A DNA stretch of 34,378 bases from Rodentolepis nana (GCA_900617975.1 UZAE01012663.1:1-34378); one strand, 5' to 3'. Positions 1-11,860 are shown, numbered from the stretch's first letter. The notes: generated by a model not told the origin, from the sequence alone. A program made the numbers and translations.

Positions 1-54
1 AAGTATAGAGTGAATGTGTCAACAAAAAGAGCAATGACTTGTATGCCAACCCAA
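1..54 (-). mobile_element. Mariner 5' terminal fragment, cut by window edge
   Basis: The first 54 bases are the reverse complement of the 5' terminal inverted repeat and leader of the mariner at 2812. They end in ccaacccaa, followed by a TA at 55-56 that would be one half of the target duplication. A few bases inside the repeat differ (gtatgcc instead of agttgcc). The rest of the element lies upstream of the window. The flanking DNA from 57 onward is repeat family P. Confidence 0.9.
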
Positions 55-56
55 TA

Positions 57-1640
57 GTATGATACGCACACTGTAAAATGAAAGCCTCTTCACCAGTGTA
101 TAGTTTTAATTATTTGCCCTTGAAAGCAATGATGGCAAGATACTTTTGTAATTCTGTTCGAAAAATTTATGAATTCTACTTAAGCAAATAAGTAACAATT
201 TTGCCAACACATGTTTCGCATTCAGGTTCGGAGTTACCTTATATATAATTTAAACTATTCTTGTTTAAACGAAACGCTCTCAATTTTATTTCCGTGCAAT
301 TTACCTACACATCGAAAAATTTAATCTTTCTACTAGTTTGTCAACCCTAATAACTAAACATCATTTTGAAGAAAATTGAAGCATTGCAATGCTTAAAAAA
401 TTTCGTGCGTTAAATTAACAGGGACTCATAATATTGAAAACATCACCTCTTTGCTAATTAATATGCGAAGATCAATCTAAAATGCAAATAATACACTAAT
501 GAATGGGTGTATATTAGGTCGTAATAACAAACCTCAATAAAATTGGCAAACACATAAAAGGAGTTTAGTGTTGAAAATCGAAATGTTTCTTAAAATCACC
601 GAAAATAAGATATCTTTATTGATCTCACTTGGAATTATAATGCTTCAATAGAAATATACATTTTGCTACTTTTGAATTGAAAAGGATCATGTGAAGAATA
701 CACTCTAAACTATATAGAATTATATAGATATTAGCATCTATCAGCTTCAATTTGTCATAAACTTTTAACCATTTCGTCCTATTCATTTCTCTTGCCATTT
801 CGTTTCTAATCCAATAACATCAACACTCCATTTAGACCATTCAATTTAATCCTCTAATGAACATGAAAAATTTTATTGTTTAAATGTTAGTAAACATATT
901 TGCGTTGAAATAATATTATAAAGCTAATGTGTTTGTGTTTCAAAGATACAAATCTCAATCTGTATTCCATCAATAAATGTTCTCGTGATCTGCATTACGT
1001 AATAAAAACGAATTCTCCAGAGAACACATAATTATATGCTGCCTTCTGATTTCATCAAGTTTAATTAAAATAATGGTAGTATTACTGTAATCGCATATGC
1101 AAAATATTACTTCCTGAAATCCAAATTTGAATATTTACGCATTGTTTCGATTTCGTTTCCTGTTCACTTTGAACCTCGTTTCACAGTTCCGTTAATCTTG
1201 TAATTCCTCAAACATAAATACTTTTAGATGACATTATTTTGTTCAATCGAAAACTCAACCAATGAATAACGCCATTCCGTAACCATATGCAGACAAATTG
1301 CCCATTTTGTAAAGCAGATGGAAAGTGAAGATAGGAACCACTTCTCACTATGCACACCACTCCACGGTTTATGTTTCACATCTAATTGATCAAATTATTT
1401 AAATATGAGATGATGGCAAGAATATTCAGCAGCGGATAATAATTTTAAATAATTACTCACTTTCACTCAATATTATTTGTCAGCATGAAAGCAGTAAGTT
1501 GGAGTTAATTTCAAATATTCCCATGACCCATTTATCATAATCATCATATTGCAAGACACGTCATCGTACCCACGCACTCGCGAAATCTGACTTTAAAATA
1601 TCTTTCCACTTTTAACTATTACTAAACACAAAATGCATCG
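57..1640 (-). repeat. Interspersed repeat family P, long copy
   Basis: This AT-rich non-coding stretch aligns by eye, with many substitutions and small indels, to 26037-26952 over its outer parts and to 14270-15760 over its middle. Recognisable anchors are the block ending in cagtgtatag near 100, the cttaagcaaataag block near 180 and the aaaataagatat block near 605. Orientation is given relative to the copy at 2112, which is the reverse complement. I see no open reading frame worth calling and no terminal inverted repeats. Confidence 0.7.
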
Positions 1641-2111
1641 TTCTCCTTGCTTCTACCATGTGATATTTTCAAATATTTTCGGCCGATGGTAAAATCTCAC
1701 GCACTGTGACTTAAATTTTCCAAATTAGTTCAACTCACAATTTCTAATCATATTCATATGACAACAATATTATTCTACTCAACTGTCAAATCAACCAATA
1801 AATGACTGCGTGCATTTTAACTGACAGGTGTAAAGTGAAAGAAGTAAACTTTACTTCAACAAACCAATTGAAAACTGTTCTTCTCTCTAAGACCTATACT
1901 AACTAGATCATTCGACAATTTTCAAGCACTTAAAATAAAAATCAGTTTAAAGAAAAACAAAGTTAGCAGTGCTCCGTAGTCGGAAGAAGTTGATACAATT
2001 AACTTCCCATTACACAGGATAGTACACAAATGCCTACATATTAATAATATATCTTCTACTCTCTAAGGCTATTATGATATTTTAACAAAATACCTTGTTC
2101 TTCATGCAGGT
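1641..2111. other. AT-rich DNA, nothing recognised
   Basis: There is no open reading frame, RNA gene or clear relation to the other repeats here. It may be further family P sequence that has decayed too far to align by eye. Confidence 0.4.
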
Positions 2112-2811
2112 TCAAGGCGTTATCGATGTGGACACCAAAACACTGATTGATTTTATCGAAATATTATTTCATCAACCTATTTAATATTGAAATTCGACTT
2201 CATATGCGCAGAAATAAGTTGTGAATGGACTAACATGCTACTTAGCCACTTAAGTAGTTTCCATTAATTCACGGAGAGTAACACATAAAATAACACTCCT
2301 TCACTGCTTGTAATGGCATATAATTAGAACTATATACTGGTGATGAAACATCCAAGTTCGTCATTAACATTTATAAGATATGAATCATAAGGATTTCCTT
2401 TTGAAGTTCAAGTTAACACTTTAAAGAGCTAAATGCGGTTGTTTGGATTCAAGCATAGTATGGTTTTTCATATTTGTCATTTTTTTCGGCACGCTGCCTT
2501 AATACATTTGGCTACAAATATCGACAATATAAAAGTGCCGTTCGATATCGGCTTGAATATATGCATGTTTAGATCAATTAATCCCATGCAATAGACCAAT
2601 TATTTAATTTACCATTTTAATGGATAGTTGAAGTGAGCATATCTTAATATATTTCTTACTGATCATAGATTTTCAGGGTTCTCTATATATTCGTAGTCAA
2701 TTTTCACATTAATATTATTGCCATATATTTTCGGTCCAAAAACATTGTTGTAACTCAAAATATTTTTATTATAAATCTTTCAAATCTTGTTGATTAATTT
2801 TTACACAACTA
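2112..2811 (+). repeat. Interspersed repeat family P, copy hosting mariner A
   Basis: This copy contains the gacttcat block near 2198, the cacttaagtag block near 2250 and the tgatgaaacatcc block near 2340. These recur at 7711-7880, 11988-12160 and, partly, 20972 and 22550-22660. The segment 2164-2732 is base-for-base the same as 11954-12522 as far as I can read, while 2117-2163 matches its counterpart only loosely. Mariner A sits at its right end. Confidence 0.75.
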
Positions 2812-4114
2812 TTGGGTTGGCAACTAAGTCATTGCTCTTTTTGTTGACACATTCACTCTATACTTTCTTTTGTTTTGTTAACGTGGCCAGAGCATCTTAC
2901 CTATATTTTTTTCTTACTGTATGGGCTTCTAGGTTAATTAGTAAAAAATTTTTTTTGTTTAGTTCTTTAGTTTTGTTTTTATCCCAATTTAAAAATGAAT
3001 GAACAGGACGTGCACTTCCGACACATTTTATTGTATTACTTCCGAAAAGGCAAGAAAGCATCGCAAGCACAAAAGAAGTTATGTGGCGTATATGGAGATG
3101 AAGCCTTAAAAGAAAGGCAGTGTCAAAATTGGTTTGGAAGATTTCTTTCCGGTGATTTTTCACTGAAGAATTCACAACGATCTGGCCGCCCAGTCGAAGT
3201 GGGTGAAACACATATCAAGGCCATTATCGATTCAAATCGTCACAGCACAACACGAGATGATATTGCAGAGAAGCTCAATGTGTCGCATACATGCATTGAA
3301 AAAATTAAAAATCCTCAGCTATGTCAAGAAACTTGATTTATGGATCCCTCACCAGCAGTTAAAGGAAATTCATTTGACGCAACGGATTAGCATCTGTGAT
3401 TCGGCGCTACTGAAACGCAATGAGAATGATCCATTTCTGAAGAACCTAGTTACTGGCGACGAAAAGTGGATAGTATATAACGATGTTACTCGCAAGAGAT
3501 CATGGGTGAAGCAAGATCAACCAGCCCAAACAGTATGAAAAGCAGAGATTCAGCAAAAAAGGATTATGCTGTCAGTCTGGTGGGATCACAAAGGAATTTT
3601 GTATTTTGAACTCATGCCGCAGAACCAAACAATAAATTTAAATGTGTATGTTGAAGAACTCGAAAAACTGGAGGATGCAATTGAAGATAAGTGGCCGGCA
3701 TTATCAAATCGGCGGAAGGGTGTTGTTTTCCATCATGATAACGCAAGGCCCCTCCCCCCCACACATCTTTGGTTACTCGGCAAAAATTATTGGAACTGGG
3801 TTGGGATATTTTGTCACACCCACCATATAGCCCTGACCTTGCGCCTTCGGATTACCATTTGTTTCGTTCCATGCAAAACTCTATAAATGGTAAAATTTTT
3901 AACAACGCAGATGATGTCGGATCACACCTAATTCAGTTTTTTAATAGCAAAGACCAGACATTTTACGAACGAGGAATTTTACTCTGCCAGAAGGATGGAA
4001 AAAGGTTATCGACAAAAACGGTTAATATCTAATTACATAAAGTTATATTTTTAAACAAAAATCCCGAATTTGCCTTCTTATTTGAAATCGGCAATGACAT
4101 AGTTGCCGACCTAA
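2812..4114 (+). mobile_element. Mariner transposon, copy A, full length
   Basis: This is a 1303-bp element with near-perfect terminal inverted repeats. It starts ttgggttggcaactaagtc and ends with the reverse complement of ttaggtcggcaac. TA dinucleotides at 2810-2811 and 4115-4116 are the expected target duplication. The length and single transposase frame fit the mariner/Tc1 superfamily. The transposase motif TGDEKW and the PYSPDLAPSDYHLF signature place it in mariner proper. The terminal sequence resembles the cecropia-like subfamily, a placement I hold only loosely. The transposase is dead (separate entry), so movement would need enzyme from another copy. Confidence 0.95.
2995..4032 (+). 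pseudogene. Mariner transposase pseudogene (copy A)
   Basis: Transposase cuts out and reinserts the element at TA sites using a DD34D catalytic triad. The start at 2995 (MNEQDVHF) opens a helix-turn-helix DNA-binding half (FRKGKKASQAQKK and RQCQNWFGRF, then SGRPVEV and a second HTH around HSTTRDDIAEKLNVSH). The reading is broken four times. There is a one-base loss in the A-run near 3300, a TGA at 3536-3538 where copy C has a sense codon, an 8-base C-rich insertion near 3752-3760 just after the second catalytic Asp (HHDNARP), and a lost T near 3980 that scrambles the C-terminus. The first Asp (TGDEKW) and third Asp (PSDYHLF) are still readable. Total coding length of about 345 codons is normal for mariner. 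Confidence 0.92.
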
Positions 4115-4269
4115 TATATTTCTTGAGTGTGTTAGCAACACCAGACTCAACAACAAAGGGTATAATACAGCACATGAAAAATACTAACAATTTATTTTTA
4201 TTTAGGTATAAATGAATATCAAATAATTAAAATTATACACAAGCCCCACATTTTTACTCAAAAAGCTAA

Positions 4270-4450
4270 TTTTCTCGACAAGTTCGTCATTTCACTGCAG
4301 GCCCCGGTGATTTGCATTAGATATTTGAACTAAATTATTTTTCAATCTTGTGGGAACTAATGATTACACATATTCATCTACCCTGCAAATTATATGTAAT
4401 ATTATGATCGATTTTATTTCCAGAAGAATTTGATTACATTACCTTTGTGG
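4270..4450 (-). repeat. Family P fragment
   Basis: The segment around 4310-4395 (gatttgcattagatatttga, ccctgcaaattatatgtaat) aligns with 19070-19165 and 16020-16100 in the same orientation. Mariner C is inserted in another copy of this same segment. It is short and non-coding. Confidence 0.6.
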
Positions 4451-4632
4451 TCCTGCATGGATAAGCCAACACAATTTTAAAATGTTCCACATATAATTAT
4501 ACAAAAGTGTCATTTATTCATTTCTATATTTTTTCAATTTATTTTTATATAATTGAATTTCTTTATTGTTTTTGGAAAAGCAAATCCAATAACGAAATGC
4601 ATTTTTAAGAACATAAAATACACTACCTCTAC

Positions 4633-4775
4633 TTATTTATTTAAATATAATGAATATTATTATTATTATATCAAATGGAAGGCGTTTTAATGGTCATTAT
4701 TAGTCCTTTAGTTGACTTCAGCCTTCACAGAGGGGATGGAACACCAAAGTGTAAAAAATCAATTAAAAATATGCT
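4633..4775 (-). mobile_element. 5'-truncated copy of the LINE-derived short element
   Basis: Read on the minus strand, this stretch carries the tail seen at 34270-34345: ccctctgtgaaggctgaagt, a divergent middle, gccttccatttg, then a run of TAA/TAAA units. The plus-strand start is the tail tract (ttatttattt plus attattatt). Upstream of the shared tail it retains the cactttggtgttccatcccc stretch of the short element rather than the LINE 3' end, so it belongs to the short family. The ribozyme head is absent, as expected for a 5' truncation. Confidence 0.7.
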
Positions 4776-4899
4776 TATTCCCCACTTTTATGAACCAATG
4801 GCCAAATTTTGAAGCGACAAATGGGTAATGGAAAATATATTAAACTATTAAAATAAGTATAATATTTTGACTAATATTGACTATCTCAAATAGCACATT

Positions 4900-5220
4900 A
4901 TACTGCAAGTCAGGCTTTTGGAAACATAGTTTTAATGGCATCTGAGTTTTAACTGTAGAATTTAGTCTCAGGTGTGCAGCCTTGAAATTAATCGGCTGCC
5001 TAATAGTCACCCAATAAAGTGTTGTCACTCTAAGCAATTTTGTACGTTTAGGAATTTTCGCCGTTTAAAATTGTTTGCCTGTGATATTCATATCGACGCA
5101 TCTTGCATTAAATGATGATGTCGATCCAGCAATACATTCCAATGGTTATCTATTCCATTTACAAGCTATAAGAAAAAGCATGATTATAGTTAATTTTCCA
5201 CTTGTGTTTTCAACACTATT
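4900..5220 (+). repeat. Family P fragment with stem-loop
   Basis: This aligns with 17050-17315 without indels over at least 130 bases. It contains a strong stem-loop at 4976-4999 (arms gcagcc and ggctgc around a 12-nt loop), which recurs in six other copies. A 69-codon open frame at 5075-5284 falls within it, but its substitutions against the 17187 counterpart do not favour synonymous sites, so it is not called as a gene. Confidence 0.65.
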
Positions 5221-5819
5221 TGCCATGTTATCATTGGAAAAACTGTTCAACTTCTGCGTAAAGCGCTGTGCATCGAAGTTTTAAACAGATCACAATTGCA
5301 GCATACAAGTTGGAATGAAATAAATCATTTTGTCTCAATCGCTATCCAAATCAGCCTATTTTTGCAATCCAGTGATGATTGATCTATGCCAACTAGCTTT
5401 TAGCGTTTTTAAAATTATTATATTTAAATTTTGATGCGCAATTACTTTCAATGTTTTTTCGCACACAGCATGAGCATGTTTCCTTAAGTAAGAGACATAA
5501 GTAGCCGTGAATTTAGAATTTCCAAGTAGAACTATCTGTGACTTGATGGAATTGCCTTAAATGGCTGAGGTGACTTGTTTAGTGATTAATTCATTTTAAT
5601 ATATTTGAAGTCAATTCCAGCAATAGTTTACATAATATTCTTTCCTAACCTATTTGACTAAAAATTAGAAAAAGTTTTTTCACTACAATTTAATTTTAGA
5701 TCAAGAAAACGCTTCCATTGTCTTCATTTTGACGTGGATTTTGTCCTTTCGGATTGTCCGATTTTATTGCTAAGCAGAATTAGTTAATTTGGCTGATCTA
5801 TCAAAAAAATACAATTTTT
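5221..5819. other. AT-rich DNA, nothing recognised
   Basis: There is no supported gene or clear repeat relation in this stretch. Confidence 0.4.
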
Positions 5820-5837
5820 GTGAATAATTGCACTATA

Positions 5838-6195
5838 ATGCATACTTATGTATTATTGTTCATATTGTTGTTGATGTTGTTTACGTACAAATATACATCA
5901 AGACAAAAATTAAACTTTGCATTAACTTGGATGATCATGTATGGCATTGTCGGTGTTTGCGCATCTATAATTACCTCTAAGCCCTTTGAATTCCTCAATT
6001 TTGCTGGTGATGCACTCGTAAAACTGGTGTTTTCCTGTTCCGTGAATCCATTACCGAGAACTATATTTTTTTAACAAATTTATGTATTTTTGTTCATAAT
6101 GCTGTTGCTGTTGTTGTACGAGTATATATTCAGACAAAAAAATATTGCAGTAACTTGAATGGCTATGTATGACATTACAAATAATGTTGCTAAAT
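5838..6195 (+). repeat. Diverged tandem duplication with parallel hydrophobic reading frame
   Basis: Bases 5838-5960 and 6079-6195 are about three-quarters identical. Translated in the same frame, both give a hydrophobic segment followed by RQK and a MYxI motif (YVLLFILLLMLF...RQKLNFALTW... and YVFLFIMLLLLL...RQKNIAVT). The two indels visible between them are both 3 bp. The second copy has TGA where the first has TGG. The first copy lies in an 84-codon open frame (5820-6074) with one predicted membrane segment. No known family is recognised. This may be a decayed exon duplication or plain repeat DNA. Confidence 0.45.
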
Positions 6196-6538
6196 TCGGC
6201 ATAGTTGATGACAATTCAAGCAATTATTTGCTTAGTTTAAAATTTGTCTAGAGAATTTAATCATAATGTTATTAGTGTTAATGAGATGTTTTCTGACGTT
6301 CACAGAATTGTGTTGCATTCTCGAGGCATTCACGTCAACCCTCAACTTGTCAACAGATTGAATTTATAACTTCAAGTGTCTGCTAATTAAGAAGGAATGA
6401 GAGTTACACGAGAATTTCTGAAGAACGACGCGTGCGAGTCTCTAGTTTTGGGAGCGCTGTGTAGCTTATTTACCTCCAAAGATGACTTTGAACGCAATTA
6501 AGTTTCCATTGCAAATATCTTGCCTCAAAGCAAATCAA

Positions 6539-6540
<2 letters not shown>
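6196..6540. other. AT-rich DNA, nothing recognised
   Basis: I see no coding or repeat signal in this stretch apart from the microsatellite that follows. Confidence 0.4.

Positions 6541-6570
<30 letters not shown>
6541..6570. repeat. (TA)15 microsatellite
   Basis: There are thirty bases of uninterrupted TA repeat. It is expected to be length-polymorphic. Confidence 0.98.
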
Positions 6571-6575
<5 letters not shown>

Positions 6576-7016
6576 GCTAAGTAAATTGTTCATTCGCTAA
6601 ATAACGCCATCCAAATTTAAGTAAATATGCAATTGTTTCCCTTATCATTCATAAAATATGTCATTGCTTTTACTGTCCATTTCGAAATCATCAATCTTTG
6701 CTGAAATTTTAAAGAGCTAATATGAAGCTAATACATGAATTTATTTATTGAGAGAAATAACAACTTGTAGCATAAATAGCATAACATCACTACTTGCTCA
6801 CTAAAGTAGGTTTGTGTAACGGAAAGCACAAATATATTGCAAAGTCTTTATTTTAAATAGTTAAAATATCTAAAATTTGCAGCGATGTCATGACTTTCAA
6901 AATACAATAATATGGTCAATATTAAATTCTAATTTAAATATCGCTACAAAATTAAATAGCATTTTATACTTCGAGTCACCATTTCGTAGACGCAATTCAG
7001 TGGTGTTACTCGGAGT
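6571..7016. other. AT-rich DNA, nothing recognised
   Basis: There is no recognisable gene or repeat in this stretch. Confidence 0.4.
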
Positions 7017-7900
7017 CTATGGTTTACAATACAATTTTCTGGAGTGCAGTCACATAATTAATTGGCTGCAAAAAAATCCGAAAATAACAAGATCTGCGGA
7101 TCTCATTAAACAACGTTAGTGAGATTTCATAATGCATTTTGGAAGTTCCATTCTGGGTCGATTTTTAAATGAACTTTCTTTCGTTAAGAAATGATTTTGA
7201 ATTCAAATACATATGACTAAAAATTCAACATATTTAATAACTTTTGTTTGAAAAATCTGATGGTATTCAGTGAACTGCTTCCTTATGTGCCTCTATATTC
7301 AAGGTTTCCTTGAAATCACTGTTTACTTCCCTACAACTTAATAGTTGGGTTGGGGTTAATGAAAATGCGCACTGTGTAAAGATTCTACCAATTAAGTGTC
7401 TTCTCCATGTCTACAGAATTATGTCGACTTCTTTAACCTAGCATATTAAGCCATTCTAAGATAAGAATCAGCAACACAATTAAAATTGGCAAACTAAAAT
7501 GTGCTGAAGTTCAACAAAATTGAGTTTTATTTAGTAAATATAGTTACATATGAGAAAATTTAACTTACAGGGCCACCATTCTAGAAATCTCAATTAGAAG
7601 CGGGTAAAATTATTACTTTCAGATAATATCTTGAACATTGTATTTTGTCGATATGTTCCACCGACGCCAGATATAGCTTTTATCGAAATCTTTCTTCATC
7701 AGCATAATTAATATTGTAAATTGACTTCATGTGCACGGAACTGAGTTGAGGATGGACAAACGTGCTACTTATCCACTTAAGCAGTTTCTATTAATTCACG
7801 GAGAGTTATACGTAATAGGATTCCTTTACTGCTCATAATAGCATGCAATTACGGCTATATACTGAAGATGAAACATCCATCATTCAAGTTCATGTATTTG
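7017..7900 (+). repeat. Family P copy
   Basis: A stem-loop at 7046-7069 (gcagtc/ggctgc) starts the copy. Bases 7470-7680 align with 20460-20640, and 7680-7885 align with 2150-2360, including gacttcatgtgcac, cacttaagcag and gatgaaacatcc. This places the stem-loop and the downstream blocks in one unit about 850 bp long. There is no coding potential. Confidence 0.65.
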
Positions 7901-10309
7901 CATCTATAATGATTACACCTTTAATTTGAGCAGCAGTTCATGAAGAATGCTTTTTTAATTTTATTCTATTTCATTCATTTTATTGTGAAGGTTATGATTA
8001 GCTGTCTCTACCATCTACTTCCATGTCTCATGCCAAATCTTTTTGATCACTTTATCAACAATTTGCATTTCCTTCTGGTAGGAGGGCTGAACATATCAGC
8101 TTTAAGAAGTCAGTATAGTTCTGTGGATATGGAAAAGACATCTAATTGGCAATCTCATCATACAGTATACAGTCTCATATATGGAAAGTGAACAGTAATT
8201 TCTAAAGCTTGAAAATAGAGACACATACACAAGTAGTTTATTGACTATCATAACGTTTTACAAACTGAAGGTAAATAAATATAATGAATTGACAGTCATA
8301 TGAATAAGTTAATTTACATCATTCATAAATAGTAGTGTATAATGGAAACAAAGTTTTAGATTAAAACAGAACAATTTCGTTCCCGGTTGTTCAAACTCAC
8401 ACTTGATAGATTAGTCAATCAACGTGATGTTGTAGACGTCGACAACGCCTTGAACTTGGCTTCTCTAATTATGCATTTTGTGTCCAACACGTTTCTATTT
8501 ATTGTTGCATTACTGAAATATATTATGGTTTAATATATAATTTTAAAATAACTCAAAAGTCTTAGGGAGCAGAAGATATATTATGAATACGTAAGCGCTC
8601 GTGTATTATCCTGCGTGTGAAAGCAAGTAAAATGTAATACATTCTTTTAACTGCTGAACATTGTTCGATAAAAGCTTCGTATCTGTGTATTTGAGAACTT
8701 TGTGAGTTCCTCTGCAAAATGGCTAAATCTATAAATTCTTTTTAAAATGCGGTGAATGCAAAACACAGAACATCCTTCAGGAAATCGTTAACGAATCAAA
8801 GCACTGGAAAGATATGAAGAGTTTTAAATACTACTTATACTATTTTTAAATACCAATTGTACAGAACACGTTCCATTTCCTGGCCGATTTGGGGCTTTGA
8901 TTGTGCAAAATTGAAGGAATGAAATGGAAATAATTTCATAAAATCAACCTGCACTATTTACTTCAATAACTCTCTCAAGGGATGTTACGATTTTGAATGA
9001 TAACATAAACTGAGCAGAAATAAAATGGAAAGATATCGTTAGAATAAAATGTATTCAAATATTTTACTAAATTAATAAAGCGTGATCAAACTTGATTTGT
9101 TACCTAAAGGACATGCATTCATCGTTCGAAATAACAAAAAAAATCGATAAATCTATAATTCAGTTTCCACAACAACATGAATGAAATATCGATGAAATTA
9201 AATTTAGAATCGAAGTTCAGATAATTAATTTTAAAAAGACTAATGCGTGAATTTATATCTCATGCACTCTTGGGCCAGGTAAACTCATAATGCAAAAATA
9301 TTCCATAAAGCAGAGCAAGTTAGTAATTCAGCCATAGAGAAGATTGTTCAATATTTAATATAATTAATATTTTTCAATATTCATATTACCAAAGAAGTTA
9401 AGAATGTTGAGCATAATTAACGCATAAGAGTTTGCTTCTAACTACAAACCACCACGATCTGTATCTGTTTCAAATTCCCCAGAGGTACAGTACTCATCTT
9501 ACCATTTTTCCCCACCTTTGTGTCAGTTGCATTTAAATATGTGAATATCGTCGCTATTATTCCTCAAATTTTTGTGGCTTTAATGATGCTGGAAATCAAC
9601 TAAAGAGCAAGTGATAATGATCGCTAATCCGACAATTCGAAACAAATAAATTACTATTTCATGTACGGCTTGTAGAATTATACTGCTTGTTTCATTATTT
9701 AATATAGCTGAGAGAAATGACAAGAAAATTATGCTTCAGGACAAATTATAATTTTGCTAATTTAACTTGGAATTTTATAGAAAGCGAAGATATAATTTAG
9801 CATTTAGAGAGGTGAGTGAAATAATATATCAATTATACCAAACAGTCTCTAAAGTTAAGCCTTTTTAAGCTAACTCTCAATTTTTACAATAAATTTCTTA
9901 TGTTGCAAATCAATGAGCCAAACACCTTATTGGTAACATAAAATGGTAGAAATTAAAGGAGCGTAATGTGTGAAATACAGTCAATTAAAGCAGTACATAA
10001 TTGTTGATAGCAAAAACTAATTTTATTGTTAATAAACATAATTACATATTATGATTACTTCAGATATTGAAGTTTATAGGCATATTTAGAAGTGAGTCAT
10101 GTTAATGGAAATGAAACATATCATGTCACATAGATAGACCTAAATCGTTTGGTGATAATAGTTTTTAGGGCGCAAAAACAATTAAATCTTGAAGTTATGA
10201 ACTCTTATATAATGATTATTTGAATACGATTTCATGAATATATCTGTTTAAGTTCCAGAAAAATGCAGCATAAGCAAACATCCAAGCAGATAAAAAGCGT
10301 TATTATTAT
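7901..10309. other. Long AT-rich stretch, nothing recognised
   Basis: About 2.4 kb has no supported gene, transposon or tRNA-like structure. Open frames here (for example 7940-8191, 83 codons) are short and hydrophobic, and resemble chance frames in AT-rich DNA. Confidence 0.4.
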
Positions 10310-10590
10310 TTTGTCAACATTGGCAGCCAAAATTATAAAGGCTGCATCCCGGAAAATCTACAGAGTGTGATTATTATTAACATAGGAACGACCGCATTCG
10401 GTTTTTTTAATTATTGCTTGAACTTCGAAAGAAAAATTTTTATTGGCAAATATGAATAATAGATATTTAATCACCAGTAAAAAATGAAGGTATCTTTTTC
10501 GAACAATTCTACGTGAATTAATGGAAACTACTTATGTTGTTAAGTAGCACGTTTGTCCATACTTGACTTATTATTATCTCAACTCAATTG
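10310..10590 (-). repeat. Family P copy with stem-loop
   Basis: On the plus strand this shows gcagcc ... ggctgc at 10323-10345. It then carries the reverse complement of the tgcggttt block (near 10390) and of the cacttaagtagtttccatta block (near 10510-10560). These are the same landmarks as at 2250-2513, in the opposite orientation. Confidence 0.6.
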
Positions 10591-11192
10591 ACTAATGTTA
10601 GAAGGATAGGATTGAAATAGGATAGAAAAAATTTGCGGAGATAAAAGAATATTTTTTTGGATTGGAAACATGGTCCCAATAACAATCGTGAAGAAAATGT
10701 TATCTGATGGATAAATCACATTGAAAATCTTGTTTTCCGTTTGGTAGCATTATGATCTCCTGAATAGTTGCTCTTTGATCCGTAGAAAATATATTAAGAT
10801 ATATCAACTTAATTTAAATCAACTGTCCATTAAAATTGCAAAATAAATTATTGGTCAATTAGATGCAATCTACCTTATCAAAATGTGTACTGACAATTCA
10901 TTTACGGCTTTATTCATGCACAAGCTCCTTCTAGCAATGCATTTTATATTTTCTCCAAGAAAGTGAAATGGACTAGCATACCATCTAAAATTTTGCAAAT
11001 TTGAAGTTCGATCGAAATCAAAAGAATGAACCAAATGAAATATAATAAAAAAAGTATTCATTATGAACGGCTGTTCTAAATAAAGGCATAAGTAACAGAC
11101 GCCTGTTTAAAATACGGCTTGATTGAATGTTGCGTTTTCAATGATTAAAATGCTCATAACAAAAAATAAAATTGTCTCCTATTCTTGATTAA
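10591..11192. other. AT-rich DNA, nothing recognised
   Basis: There is no supported gene. The 63-codon minus-strand frame at 10870-11061 has no recognisable features. Confidence 0.4.
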
Positions 11193-11345
11193 TATTTATT
11201 TACTTAGTTATTTCAAATGGCAGACTATATGGTATTTATCATCAACCCTTAAACTTTGACTTCAGCTTCCACCAAGGGTGAGGGGTACATATATAGCAGT
11301 TAATAAACAGCAGTTCATTAGATGTCTACTTGCTTCCCAGTATCA

Positions 11346-11860
11346 CTAGCTTTCCGTTCTTGTCTTTAGAGGTGGACACTGAATCAGGTGGGTCTTTTTC
11401 ATTTCCTCATGTAGGTTACATAGGGAACATGTGGGTTGAGTGTATACTCCCGCTCTGTGAAGGTGTTTTGCCAAGCAATCGTGTCCGGTGCGAAGTCCAA
11501 ACTCAGCAACGACTTCGATTCTTGGCCAGTCGGGTATGTCGGAGAGTGCCACTGTCCATTGTTTATCCTTTGTTCGAGCTAAAATTTCGTGGTATCTTGA
11601 GGCCTGGAATTCTCTCATGATTAAGGTCTTCATTGTGTGGAAAAGTCCGTGCATTGCAATATCTTTGTCCCCATCTTAGCAAGTGTGTCAGCAAGCTCAT
11701 TGTCTTTAATGCCTACCAGGCGGTCCGTGCATTGCAATATCTTTGTCCCCATCTTAGCAAGTGTGTCAGCAAGCTCATTGTCTTTAATGCCACAGTGCCC
11801 ATGAATCCATTGTAAGATCACTGTTTGGTTTTTCTCTCTCAGTAGCTGATTGAGTTTTCT
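11346..11860 (-). pseudogene. LINE ORF2 C-terminal fragment: RNase H end and CCHC finger
   Basis: The minus-strand reading begins with the last RNase H catalytic block (LQWIHGHCGIKDNELADTLAK, where ELAD carries the final catalytic Asp). It continues after a frame change into FHTMKTLI, KDKQWTVALSDIPDWPRIEVVAEF and LRTGHDCLAKHLHRAGV. It ends with a CX2CX9HX3C finger (CSLC ... HLIQC), typical of the C-termini of RNase H-bearing non-LTR elements such as the I and R1 groups. This copy keeps all four finger ligands, unlike the copy near 29190, where the first Cys is lost. It is not functional because everything upstream is missing. Confidence 0.88.
11645..11791. repeat. 69-bp direct duplication inside LINE fragment
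   Basis: The sequence starting gtccgtgcattgcaatatc at 11645 is repeated at 11723, identical for 69 bases, with a 9-base spacer. The period of 78 bp is exactly 26 codons, so the RNase H block GIKDNELADTLAKMG appears twice in one frame. No other copy of the family in the window has this duplication. Confidence 0.95.

Noticed and set aside
2787..3002. 71-codon frame across the left end of mariner A
   Set aside because: It runs through the terminal inverted repeat and untranslated leader, ending at the true transposase start, so it is a chance frame.
5075..5284. 69-codon frame whose translation resembles the one at 17187 (THxALND ... GYL ... IIVNFPL)
   Set aside because: Both lie in family P and align without indels, but by eye the substitutions are mostly amino-acid changing. 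I treat it as repeat homology, not a gene.
7940..8191. 83-codon plus-strand frame with hydrophobic start
   Set aside because: The composition is that of AT-rich chance frames, with no motif, no splice context and no second copy with a conserved frame.
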